Below, one piece after another: positions 42,076 through 53,092 of a stretch of 64,000 nt of DNA (the first letter of the stretch is position 1; each line of letters opens with the position of its first letter). The stretch comes from Morinoia aosen. Its lineage: Eukaryota; Arthropoda; Malacostraca; Amphipoda; Talitridae. The notes beneath the pieces are model-generated. The model worked only from the letters and a program-made list of their open reading frames with translations, had not been told where the DNA came from and made no database searches. The stretch is taken from positions 93,816,383-93,880,382 of the forward strand of contig CM059579.1 of the NCBI GenBank assembly GCA_030386875.1. Direction: 5' to 3'. Both the position numbers and the translations under genes were made by a program.

Positions 42076-44792
42076 GAAGCCGTCTGGGTAAAAAAAAGTC
42101 CGTTATTTATGGATGGATTTCTCTGAAATTTTCATAGTAGGTGTGAAATGATGCACAGATCATTTGTTACTTCGACAAAATTTTTGTATCTGCACTGGAT
42201 TTTTTTTTATTTCTGAAAAATACGATAAAATAGAATTGTTTTCAAAATCTATCTTCTTCTACAATTTTGAAGGTACAGAACCAGTACTTCGTTTTTAGAT
42301 TGCTTATATGTCTACATAACCATAAGGGCTATGGAATTTTGATAACTCTTTTTTGTGGCTTTTGGAATTTTTTTTTAAATGTGACCTTTCTTCATTTTTT
42401 TTGTTCATGTCGTGTAATTTTCAAAATAATATATGTATAAAAAAATGCTACCCATTATGGATACACCTTGCTAAGCCCTATCGAATGGTATATAAACCAT
42501 TCATGTAGCTCTAAAATTGTGGAAGAAGATGCATTTGAGAAACCAATTATCAAGTTTCCAGAAAAACATGTTTTTTCACAAAAAAAAAATGTTTTTGTTT
42601 AAGGAAAATTTGATTGTGTGAATTTAAAAAAAAATTAGGGAAAAAATTTAAGTAATTTTTGAAAAAATAGGGAAAAATTTAGGTGTGTAATTTGATTCTG
42701 TACTTCATTGGGTTTTGCTTCATGTGTTGTAAAAACTTTGTAAGGTTCGCATTCAGCAGTACATAGTTTGGTCGAGTCCACACGTTCGTTGAAAGAATGT
42801 TGCGGTAAGGCTATTCTGAAGAGCCTTGGGCAGTGTTTTATTTGTATTACCACGAAGGAATTTGTGAGGGAACTTGGCTACAAAGATCTCTTACATGGGC
42901 AGCAAAACCTTTCCACAAAAGTGTTTGTAGAAAGGGCGCTCTTAAAATAACATGGGGAGAAGAGGCTAGAGAAACTTAAGAGGGTTCGGCAGGACTACAT
43001 GGGGAGAAATTTATTGCAAGCACTTGTAAGCGTTGGGGCTGAGGACGATAGCCCGAAGAGGGTGACAGATTTATGGTATACCATGACAGGGCTTGGGAGC
43101 CCGTGAGAAAGCTAGCGATAGTATCGAAAAGCAAACAACCTCAGAAGAAGGCGGAGATTACCGCGCGCTTGTCAAAACATTTCAACAGCAAATAGGAAAA
43201 GGACAGCCTCATGGAAAACCAATGGGAACGTTAGAGGGAAGTGTAGGAGGACGCGCACGAAGCCCCGGGAGAACACGATTGGTCTCACGGGGAGGGTAAG
43301 GAGTACAGCTTTGAACAGAGGGGCAGAGCTGTGGAGAGGCGAGCAGCCTAACGCGATACATCATCATAGAAAGAAGAATGAAAAAACATCGTAACCAAAC
43401 TGTACAGTAAATGAAGTGCTAAGTTTCGACGTCAGCTGAAAGGGCAGGGCGGTCGTCGCAGATGTCTAACTTGAATGGAGGTTACGCACTAGAAGTCAGA
43501 AGTGGAGATTTGGAAGGCGATCGTCATAAAATTTTGAACTGAGAATAGCTCATGGAGACTGAACTGGAGCTGTGGTTGTGCGAAGGAGCTTGTGAACGAA
43601 CGTTATGACCACATCTTGTACTGCTGAACGCCACAATAATTGAGGGGTATTCTGTCATATTTTATGTGTGGGAAAATGAGGGAAGGGCTGGCCAGCCAGA
43701 TTTTTGGGGATATGAATTGTTGTGTAAGTTATTAGGGTAGGGCTTTGAGGCAGGTTGTAAATTGCACTGTGTCCTAATAACATGTTCACTGAGCGTGAGT
43801 CTCCGTTCTCGTATTGTATTATCTCTGCCGTTATTATAAATTCATGCTGAATTCATATGGAGTATATAAATACCCGTCAACGCAAAGGCAGCTCATCAAT
43901 ACAGGTGCGCACAGAAACGCGCTGATGTAAGTCGTGTCTCTACTCATCGGTGAGTACAGCTCCAATTTTAGTATACAATAATTGTCTTTTTCCTTAGTGA
44001 ATGTGTTCTTTATATGTTCTCGCATTTCTTGTGTGTTTTGGTATGCATATGGAGGTATGCCAATCCCTCTATTCCGAGAACCTGATCTTCTTGTTAATGT
44101 AAAATTAACAAGGAGGCGGGACCTTTTCTCGTGACATCTCTCTATCTTTTGAACTTCAGGATTTTTTACAATGAACTCTTGAGCGTTTGTAGCTCTTTTC
44201 AAGTCCTTTCGATTGATATAATTTACATTGCTGTAGCTCTGTAACTCTGGGGAAAAATATACAACAGCAGACAATATGTGTAATTCTTCAAAACAACCAC
44301 TTTTTCATTTTTTCCCACCAAAATACGTTTTTTTCAAGTCAACTCCTGTTTTTTATAGCTCTTTTCAAGCCCTTTGGATTGGTGTGCTCGCCATAGCTGT
44401 AGCTATGATACTGCAGCAATCATCGAGCTATGAATGAAAGCTGCAGTATCAAAGATACGGCAGAACAGCTAAATTCTGAAATTATCAAAATTTTAGAAAA
44501 AATATTTATTCAGAATTAGAATGTTTCGTTTGAATAATGAAAGCACTTTGAGTAGCCCATGAACGAATTATATTGCCATTGCCGCAGAGAAACACGCTCA
44601 ATTGACCCCCAATAATGAGGGGGGGAGGGGTCAAGGTCACGCCACCCCCATCGCTCTCCCCCCTCTGGTGGGCGCACTATTCGGAGTAGACGTAAACGGA
44701 AAGTACCAATTGAAGCGTAAGAAAATCCCCTATAAGATGCATATAAAAACAGAAAATAAACACATATCCCGATTTTAACTCAGACGGTCTCC
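42076..44792. mobile_element. TTAA-flanked DNA element inserted in satellite
   Basis: Both junctions with the 28-bp array carry TTAA (42072-42075 and 44793-44796), and the array resumes in register after removal of one copy. The ends GAAGCCGTCTGGGTAAAA and TTTTAACTCAGACGGTCTCC are imperfect inverted repeats. TTAA duplications occur in piggyBac and Kolobok elements; the termini do not look like piggyBac's CCCT ends and I cannot assign the class. Open frames include 42768-42950 (+) and 43834-44274 (-, 146 codons), neither recognised. A short internal duplication (TAGCTCTTTTCAAG, TTT(C/G)GATTG) lies near 44185-44385. Confidence 0.7.
43834..44274 (-). CDS. unidentified ORF in TTAA element
   Basis: 146 codons, basic N-terminal half (SRLLVNFTLTRRSGSRNRG), no hydrophobic signal. 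I do not recognise it, and it may be a chance frame. Its location inside the TTAA-bounded element is the only reason to list it. Confidence 0.2.
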   Translation of the reverse strand: MSAVVYFSPELQSYSNVNYINRKDLKRATNAQEFIVKNPEVQKIERCHEKRSRLLVNFTLTRRSGSRNRGIGIPPYAYQNTQEMREHIKNTFTKEKDNYCILKLELYSPMSRDTTYISAFLCAPVLMSCLCVDGYLYTPYEFSMNL

Positions 44793-45384
44793 TTAAAGTA
44801 GAGGGTTGGTTTTAGATCTTTTAAAGTAGAGAGTTGGTTTTAGATCTTTCAAAGTAGAGGGTTTGTTTTAGATCTTTTAGAGTAGAGGATTGGTTTTAAA
44901 TTTTTTAAAGTAGAGGGTTGGATTTAGATTTTTAAAAATAGAGGGTTGGATTTAGATTTTTAAAAATAGAGGGTTGGATTTAGATTTTTAAAAATAGAGG
45001 GTTGGATTTAGATTTTTAAAAATAGAGGGTTGGATTTAGATTTTTAAAAATAGAGGGTTGGTTTTAGATTTTTAAAAATAGAGGGTTGGTTTTAGATTTT
45101 TAAAAATAGAGGGTTGGTTTTAGATTGTTAAAAATAGATTGTTGGTTTTAGATTTTAAATAGTAAAGGGTTGGTTTTAGATTTTAAAAAGTAAAGGGTTG
45201 GTTTTAGGTTTTAAAAAGTAGAGGGTTGGTTTTAGATTTCGAAAAGTAGAGGGTTGGTTTTAGATTTCGAAAAGTAGAGGGTTGGGTTTAGTTTTGAAAA
45301 AGTAGAGGGTTGATTTTAGATTTTAAAAAGTAGAGGATTGGTTTTAGATTTTAAAAAGTAGAGGATTGGTTTTAGATTTTAAAA
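44793..45384 (+). repeat. 28-bp satellite, block 2
   Basis: Continuation of block 1 after the TTAA element, starting with the same ATCTTTTAAAGT subtype and changing to ATTTTTAAAAAT and then ATTTTAAAAAGT units. It ends where a SINE-like repeat inserted. Confidence 0.92.
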
Positions 45385-45748
45385 CCCCTCAGGGGGATAC
45401 AATTATTGTATCTATGGGAACTAGCGCTCCCAGGGGGACAATGTGAGGGCCCGAGCTAAAGGTTAGGTAGGCTTTCTTTTGTTAAAATAGGATAGGTTTT
45501 TGTTGTGTTACGGACCATCTTTTTTCGGTTCACTGCTGTCCTGTTTTTCACCGCCTACCACTTTCTTCTTCAACTTTTTCTTGTTTCATGAACTTCTTTC
45601 TTAGCTTTCTGTTTCTGTGCCCTTTCTGCATAGATTCCACGTTCCCTTAACTCCATACTAAATGGTGCCTTCTTCCTTCCTCTCTTCGATACGCTCTATT
45701 TTTGCAGCGGTTAGGGAGGCTTAAACTAACTTATAATCTAATCTAATC
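45385..45748 (+). mobile_element. SINE-like repeat, full copy, in satellite
   Basis: 364-bp member of a family present at least seven times in the window. It starts CCCCTCAGGGGGATACAA and ends in an AATCTAATCTAATC tail. It is flanked by 14-bp direct repeats TTTAGATTTTAAAA (45371-45384, 45749-45762) derived from the satellite, which shows insertion by target-primed retroposition. No pol III box A/B pair or ORF is evident, so whether the head is tRNA-, 5S- or LINE-derived is unresolved. Confidence 0.75.
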
Positions 45749-47330
45749 TTTAGATTTTAAAAAGTGGAGAATTGGTTTCAGATTTTAAAAAGTAGAGGAT
45801 TGGTTTTAGATTTCAAAAAGTAGAGGGTTGGTTTTAGATTTTAAAAAGTAGAGGGTTGGTTTTAGATTTTAAAAAGTAGAGGGTTGGTTTTAGATTTTAA
45901 AAAGTAGAGGGTTGGTTTTAGATTTTAAAAAGTAGAGGGTTGGTTTTAGATTTTAAAAAGTAGAGGGTTGGTTTTAGATTTTAAAAAGTAGAGGGTTGGT
46001 TTTAGATTTTAAAAAGTAGAGGGTTGGTTTTAGATTTTAAAAAGTAGAGGGTTGGTTTTAGATTTTAAAAAGTAGAGGGTTGGTTTTAGATTTTAAAAAG
46101 TAGAGGGTTGGTTTTAGATTTTAAAAAGTAGAGGGTTGGTTTTAGATTTTAAAAAGTAGAGGGTTGGTTTTAGATTTTAAAAAGTAGAGGGTTGGTTTTA
46201 GATTTTAAAAAGTAGAGGGTTGGTTTTAGATTTTAAAAAGTAGAGGGTTGGTTTTAGATTTTAAAAAGTGGAGGGTTGGTTTTAGATTTTAAAAAGTAGA
46301 GGGTTGGTTTTAGATTTTAAAAAGTAGAGGGTTGGTTATAGGTTTTAAAAAGTAGAGGGTTGGTTATAGGTTTTAAAAAGTAGAGGGTTGGTTATAGGTT
46401 TTAAAAAGTAGAGGGTTGGTTATAGGTTTTAAAAAGTAGAGGGTTGGTTATAGGTTTTAAAAAGTAGAGGGTTGGTTATAGGTTTTAAAAAGTAGAGGGT
46501 TGGTTATAGGTTTTAAAAAGTAGAGGGTTGGTTATAAGTTTTAAAAAGTAGAGGGTTGGTTATAGGTTTTAGAAAGTAGAGGGTTGGTTATAGGTTTTAA
46601 AAAGTAGAGGGTTGGTTATAGGTTTTAAAAAGTAGAGGGTTGGTTATAGGTTTTAAAAAGTAGAGGGTTGGTTATAGGTTTTAAAAAGTAGAGGTTTGGT
46701 TATAGGTTTTAAAAAGTAGAGGTTTGGTTATAGGTTTTAAAAAGTAGAGGGTTGGTTATAGGTTTTAAAAAGTAGAGGGTTGGTTATAGGTTTTAAAAAG
46801 TAGAGGGTTGGTTATAGATTTTTTACAGTAGAGGGTTGGTTATAGATTTTTTACAGTAGAGGGTTGGTTATAGATTTTTTACAGTAGAGGGTTGGTTATA
46901 GATTTTTTACAGTAGAGGGTTGGTTATAGATTTTTTACAGTAGAGGGTTGGTTATAGATTTTTTACAGTAGAGGGTTGGTTATAGATTTTTTACAGTAGA
47001 GGGTTGGTTATAGATTTTTTACAGTAGAGGGTTGGTTATAGATTTTTTACAGTAGAGGGTTGGTTATAGATTTTTTACAGTAGAGGGTTGGTTTTAGGTT
47101 TTTTACAGTAGAGGGTTGGTTTTAGGTTTTTTACAGTAGAGGGTTGGTTTTAGGTTTTTTACAGTAGAGGGTTGGTTTTAGATTTTTCACAGTGGAGGGT
47201 TGGTTTTAGATTTTTCACAGTGGAGGGTTGGTTTTAGATTTTTCACATTGGAGGGTTGGTTTTAGGTTTTTCACAGTGGAGGGTTGGTTTTAGATTTTTT
47301 ACAGTGGAGGGTTGGTTTTAAATTTATAAA
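45749..47330 (+). repeat. 28-bp satellite, block 3
   Basis: About 56 units. Runs: TTTTAGATTTTAAAAAGT (45760-46335), GGTTATAGGTTTTAAAAAGT (46335-46810), GTTATAGATTTTTTACAGT (46815-47085), GTTTTAGG/ATTTTTCACAGT (47090-47330). It grades without a break into the GT-rich subtype. Confidence 0.95.
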
Positions 47331-48620
47331 AGTGTGGGGTTGGTTTTGGATTTGTGCAAGTGTGGGGTTGGTTTTGGATTTGTGCAAGTGTGGGGTTGGT
47401 TTTGGATTTGTGCAAGTGTGGGGTTGGTTTTGGATTTGTGCAAGTGTGGGGTTGGTTTTGGATTTGTGCAAGTGTGGGGTTGGTTTTGGATTTGTGCAAG
47501 TGTGGGGTTGGTTTTGGATTTGTGCAAGTGTGGGGTTTGTTTTGGATTTGTGCAAGTGTGGGGTTTGTTTTGGATTTGTGCAAGTGTGGGGTTTGTTTTG
47601 GATTTGTGCAAGTGTGGGGTTTGTTTTGGATTTGTGCAAGTGTGGGGTTTGTTTTGGATTTGTGCAAGTGTGGGGTTTGTTTTGGATTTGTGCAAGTGTG
47701 GGGTTTGTTTTGGATTTGTGCAAGTGTGGGGTTTGTTTTGGATTTGTGCAAGTGTGGGGTTTGTTTTGGATTTGTGCAAGTGTGGGGTTTGTTTTGGATT
47801 TGTGCAAGTGTGGGGTTTGTTTTGGATTTGTGCAAGTGTGGGGTTTGTTTTGGATTTGTGCAAGTGTGGGGTTTGTTTTGGATTTGTGCAAGTGTGGGGT
47901 TTGTTTTGGATTTGTGCAGGTGTGGGGTTTGTTTTGGATTTGTGCAGGTGTGGGGTTTGTTTTGGATTTGTGCAGGTGTGGGGTTTGTTTTGGATTTGTG
48001 CAGGTGTGGGGTTTGTTTTGGATTTGTGCAGGTGTGGGGTTTGTTTTGGATTTGTGCAGGTGTGGGGTTTGTTTTGGATTTGTGCAGGTGTGGGGTTTGT
48101 TTTGGATTTGTGCAAGTGTGGGGTTTGTTTTGGATTTGTGCAAGTGTGGGGTTTGTTTTGGATTTGTGCATGCGTGTGGGGTTTGTTTTGGATTTGTGCA
48201 TGCGTGTGGGGTTTGTTTTGGATTTGTGCATGCGTGTGGGGTTTGTTTTGGATTTGTGCATGCGTGTGGGGTTTGTTTTGGATTTGTGCATGCGTGTGGG
48301 GTTTGTTTTGGATTTGTGCATGCGTGTGGGGTTTGTTTTGGATTTGTGCATGCGTGTGGGGTTTGTTTTGGATTTGTGCATGCGTGTGGGGTTTGTTTTG
48401 GATTTGTGCATGCGTGTGGCTGGTTTGTTTTGGATTTGTGCATGCGTGTGGCTGGTTTGTTTTGGATTTGTGCATGCGTGTGGCTGGTTTGTTTTGGATT
48501 TGTGCATGCGTGTGGCTGGTTTGTTTTGGATTTGTGCATGCGTGTGGCTGGTTTTGAATTTGTGCATGCGTGTGGCTGGTTTTGAATTTGTGCATGCGTG
48601 TGGCTGGTTTTGAATTTGTA
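47331..48620 (+). repeat. 28- to 32-bp satellite, GT-rich subtype
   Basis: Same repeat register as block 3 but with unit GTGTGGGGTTGGTTTTGGAT plus TTGTGCAA. After about seven units GGTTGG becomes GGTTTG; then CAAG becomes CAGG and back; from about 48170 the unit grows to 30 bp (TGCATGCGTG) and then 32 bp (GGCTGG). All six reading frames are open across it for about 1.2 kb, because the stop-free 28-bp unit shifts frame by one each repeat. These long ORFs are artefacts. Confidence 0.95.
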
Positions 48621-49300
48621 AAAGGCTAGGTTTTTAGAATCATGGTGTTGAGCCCTGCTCCAACACCGCAGCAGACTCGCATAAAGATATGTTGAATAAG
48701 CTTTAAATATAAGGGCTTTAGACCTATTAAAATACGTTTCAGTTTTTCATTCAGATAGGTTTTTAGGTTTCAAAGGGTTGGATTGGTCTTCAGGTGGTTG
48801 TAAAAGGATTGATCCATATTTAAGGGTTTCATGGGGACAAATTTTCGAATTTTATGAATGTAGATTTTTAGGCTGATGAATATAGTTTTCTAGGTTGTAT
48901 GAGTATAGATTTTTCGTTTATATGAACATACGTATAAATATAACTTCGGTTTTGTATGAAAATAGTTTTTTGGGTTTTTTAATGTCAGATTTTGGGTTTT
49001 ATAAAGATAGGTTTTTAAGTCTCGTCAGAACAGATTTTTAGGTTTACAAAATTTTTACGCCCCATAAAGATAGGTTTTGTAGGTTGTAGACGCACAGGTT
49101 TTGTAAGCTGTAAGCAGCTAAGTTCTTAGTTTTCATATAGAGATTGGATTTAGTATTTTAAACGGGTAGGTGTTCATCGTTTCAGAAGGGTAAGCTCTTG
49201 CTCGTTTTAAATGTTTTTAGATATTGTAGGGACAAGTTGTTACTTTGAACAATAGAGATTTTCAGTTTTATACAGGGATAAATTTTAAGTTTTTGTTATA
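48621..49300 (+). repeat. degenerate flank of satellite
   Basis: Loose, roughly 28-30-bp periodic phrases (GATAGGTTTTTAGGTTTC, GATTTTTAGG) continue beyond the ordered array. This probably represents old, unhomogenised satellite. Confidence 0.5.
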
Positions 49301-49478
49301 AATTATAATCTTTTTGTGCTGATGAATTTGATTCAATTATTGTCGTAATTGTGGTCATTGTGGGAGGCGTTGCTGGCGGTCATCTACACCTGACGTTTGA
49401 CAGTGTAGTTATCGTCATCGAAATCCCCTCAGGGGGATACAACTATTGTATCTATGGGAATTACCCAGTTAAAAATTC

Positions 49479-49721
49479 ATGCCGTTTTTAGAGCGACAGG
49501 TAGCCGAACATAGTGAAACATGGCTGCACAAGGCAAAAATATTTCTTTGTCGGCCGCTCTCGACCCAAATTTACCGTTCGACGGCTATATTCGCTTATCA
49601 AATTAGGACGTTACAAGCCGGAAGAATCGAGCTCTTTCACAAGGGCGGTTTCAAGCAACAGTCTCGGCCTGCGGTCGACTTAACGACCGGGAAGCATCCG
49701 GTATATATATACTTCGACTAA
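49479..49721 (+). CDS. unidentified 80-codon ORF at element left end
   Basis: Starts MPFLERQVAEHSETWLHKAK and ends ...TGKHPVYIYFD. It lies immediately inside the left terminus. The region has higher GC and near-balanced codons, but I do not recognise the product. A chance frame is possible. Confidence 0.3.
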   Translation: MPFLERQVAEHSETWLHKAKIFLCRPLSTQIYRSTAIFAYQIRTLQAGRIELFHKGGFKQQSRPAVDLTTGKHPVYIYFD

Positions 49722-49914
49722 TTTCTCTCCAGTGCACTTTCACACAGCGCCCGCGTAGAACAATTATTGTTACTCCCTGGCGTATTTATTTTATAATATG
49801 TAATTAACAAATTCTAAGAAATTTTCATTCCAATAAAAAATTAACATTGGTTTACTAACCCCTTTCAACTAACATTTTACAGTGAAGTAAAAATTAGATT
49901 AACTTGAAATACTC

Positions 49915-50890
49915 CAAAATGAAAGAGTTGAACATTCTCTCTCTCCATATTGTACACACGACCCTAACGGTTTACTGGGAACTACAATAATTTATCACTA
50001 AGCCTCTCCGACTCGTACGCCGTCAAAAAACTCAAGTTGACCCGCTGTTAACTTTTGAAAGAATGCCCCCAACGACTTCAAATTACTTTCAAATGAAAGA
50101 ATGAAACATTTCTCTTTCCATAGTGTACAAATGACCCTAACGGTTTTCTTCTAAGAACTACAGAAATTTATCGATAAGCCTCCCCGACTCATGAATGCGC
50201 CGTCAAAAAACTCAAGTTGACCCGCTGTTAACTTTTGAAAGAATGCCCCCAACGACTTTAAATTACTCTCAAATGAAAGAATGAAACATTTTTCTTTCCA
50301 TAGTGTACAAATGACCCTAACGGTTTTCTAAGAACTACAGAAATTTATCGATAAGCCTCCCCGACTCATGAATGTGCCGTCAAAAAACTCAAGTTGACCC
50401 GCTGTTAACTTTTGAAAGAATGCCCCCAACGACTTCAAATTACTCTCAAATGAAAGAATGAAACATTTCTTTTTCCATAGTGTACAAATGACCCTAACGG
50501 TTTTCTAAGAACTACAGAAATTTATCGATAAGCCTCCCCGACTCATGAATGCGCCGTTAAAAAATTCAAGTTGAGCCGCTGCTAACTTTTGAAAGAAGGC
50601 ACCCAACGACTTCAAAGTACTCTCAAATGAAAGAGTGAAACATTCTCTTTTCCATGTTGTATACACGTTCCTAACGCTTTTCTGGGAACTACAGAAATTC
50701 ATCGATAAGCCTCTCCGACTCATGAATGCGCCGTTAAAAAACTCAAGTTGAGCCGCTGCTAACTTTTGAAAGAATGCACCCAACGACTTCAAAGTACTCT
50801 CAAATGAAAGAGTGAAACATTCTCTTTTCCATGTTGTATACACGTCCCTAACGCTTTTCTGGGAACTACAGAAATTCATCGATAAGCCAA
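49915..50890 (+). repeat. 174-180-bp tandem satellite, about 5.5 copies
   Basis: Units start near 49917, 50091, 50271, 50448, 50624 and 50802 at AAATGAAAGA, and share CCATAGTGTACA, ACCCTAACGGTTTTCT, TCGATAAGCCTC and TCAAGTTGACCCGCTG. Two subtypes exist: the first four units (AATGCCCCCAACG) and the last two (GGCACCCAACG, ACGTTCCTAACGC). A diverged single unit lies at about 51430-51600. The minus strand carries a repeat-derived ORF, not a gene. Confidence 0.88.
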
Positions 50891-52550
50891 CTCGCGTGCC
50901 GTGGAAAACTTAATGAGCTCCCAGCGTTTACCTGAGATTGAAGTTATTCAGCCAGCCTGTCATAACACAGCACCTGCTTATTGTTCCTTTCAATATCATC
51001 GCAGCCTCTGCATCCATCATGCATGAGGTCTCTTTTGAGAGTTCCCCTTGGAAATGTGATGGCCGAGCCTAAATGAAATGATCTTCTGAAATTTCAAAAT
51101 GAGCTTTTCGTCTTTTTTCCATGCTGCAGGCATCGTCAACTTCGTGTTGATATAATTTTTTTATAATTTTCGACGAATGTATTTCTTCCAAAGCATTTCC
51201 ACTATGATTTTTGAGGAACTTCAGAAAATGAATAATTAGGTTATTCATGTCTCTACGAACAGGATGTTTTATTCTTTTAAAGCCTTACAAATATGCATAA
51301 ATGTCCACAAAAGTTATACGTGCAATTCTCATATGAGAAAAATACTTCATAATTCAAGCAAATGAGAAGATTCATTTTAAAAACATGTATTTCTGGATAA
51401 ATAAAAAATTTCTGGATAAATCTATCCGCCTCGAGCGCCGCCATTACACATCAGTTCATCCCCTCGTATCTATCGAAATAATGCGTCAATGGAGTTCAAA
51501 TTACTCTCGAACGAAAGAATAAAAGATTCTCAAGGGAAAATCGTACATGCTAACATTCCTAAGCAAAATTATTTTGCCATGAAATCAAATTATACTTCCA
51601 AAGCTGCCGAGGGAAACTAATTACTAGTCAGAGCAGCCAACTACGAAATTGGTTAATAAACCTAAAAATTTTAATTTATGGATAGTTTTTATGTTACTCG
51701 AAATTTATAGGTCAATTTAATATTTTTTGCCAGTTTATTATGAATAATACTATCCCGCTGCTCAGCTGAGTCAATTCTTTTTCTTTGCATTCGAGTTGAG
51801 GGTACAACACACTGAGATGTTGGCGGCCCTGCGCGACGCTGAATTTCCCGCCAGTTTCGACCTTGATGTTGTGTGCGGCAGACAGGTGTCTTGAACGTGC
51901 TTCATTTATTTAAGTTTAAAGTAATGTTAGAGTGCATATCAGTGTATCAGTGCGAGTGTTTAGTACGTTAGAGTGTATTTTATTTGGAATAAATAACCAA
52001 AAATTGGAATAAATAACCCTACCAAAAATGAAAAGACATTTATAGCAGTAAAAATTCTACATCATTCATAAAGATGGCCGGCGAAGATAAAGTTGGTTTT
52101 CCAGCTTTATCAGCACTGTATAGCGTTATAATGTTAAACAAGAAATTAAATTAATGCCTAACCAAAGATTTCTATTGATAACAACAATATTTATAAATAA
52201 TTAAGAGAAAATATTGTATCTCAATTCAGGTAATATGGATAAATGTGCGAAGTCGTTCGTTTGCATTTGCTTTTCTGGAGGAAAGTGGGCGGTAGTTCCT
52301 AAAACATGGATGCGGGAAAAAAACGGCAAGCTGTGGAGCTTCTGGCCCGATTCTGGTGATATACCTACCCTGGTTAAGTACAAAGTGAGTCCTATGGAAT
52401 CTTGGAGGGAATGGAGAGTCACATCGGTTCTTGCTGCATCTGGTGAGTTTGAAAATGAAACACTCTTCATGTATGCACCTGTAATACATATATATTGAAA
52501 ATATTGTTTGAATAAAGTCTTAAGAATCAGTGTTAATGTTGAGTAATATA

Positions 52551-52592
52551 CGTCCCCTCATGGGAATACAACTATTTATCTACGCTTTCGTT
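52551..52592 (+). mobile_element. SINE-like head fragment in intron
   Basis: GTCCCCTCATGGGAATACAA, followed by CTATTTATCTACG, resembles the head of the SINE-like family (CCCCTCAGGGGGATACAACT). Only about 40 bp, in the intron between exons 1 and 2 of the captured gene. Confidence 0.4.
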
Positions 52593-52977
52593 TTCAAGAT
52601 GACTACGAGCGTGCGGTAACAAAGGTAACACCCCATGGTGCGGTGACAACAGCGTCTGAAAACGAGGACGAAGAAACAATCATGAAGAAGCGCAAACTTT
52701 TTCGTGATGACAAGGATATTCCGAGTGTGACCGCTAAAGTGGCCAAACCACAAAGGTTTAAATCATCAACCGCTGCCAGAAAACTTCATTTTGGTAGTGG
52801 CATCCAAGGTAATACTTAAGAACCACTTCCTAGGACACGTGCGAGTGTCAATATCTAACATGCAATTGCATCAAAACGTTATATATGGTGTCACAAATAT
52901 TTACTATCGATATATTTGTGCTATGAGGTATAGGATGTTCGCTCTCACGTGAGTTCCTAATTCCATTGAGGACGTTA

Positions 52978-53092
52978 GAAGCCGGATAGTACGTCTGGCC
53001 TGGTACCGGATAGTACGTACGTCTGGCCTGGTACCGGATAGTACGTACGTCTGGCCTGGTACCGGATAGTACGTCTGGCCGGATAATTTGAA
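52978..53092 (+). repeat. 28-bp tandem repeat, about four copies
   Basis: Copies of GGATAGTACGTACGTCTGGC followed by CTGGTACC. The unit contains the palindromes GTACGTAC and GGTACC. Unrelated in sequence to the large 28-bp satellite. Confidence 0.8.

Noticed and set aside
47271..48613. Six ORFs of 407-433 codons, three on each strand
   Set aside because: They are the frames of the 28-bp satellite. The peptides are 28-residue cycles produced by the repeat length; there is no start context, splice signal or domain.
39527..48620. Possible CRISPR array (regular 28-bp units)
   Set aside because: The units are directly tandem with no unique spacers, and the sequence is eukaryotic. It is a minisatellite.
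50505..50879. 124-codon minus-strand ORF with an internal 59-residue repeat
   Set aside because: It spans two units of the 178-bp satellite; its internal repeat is the satellite period.
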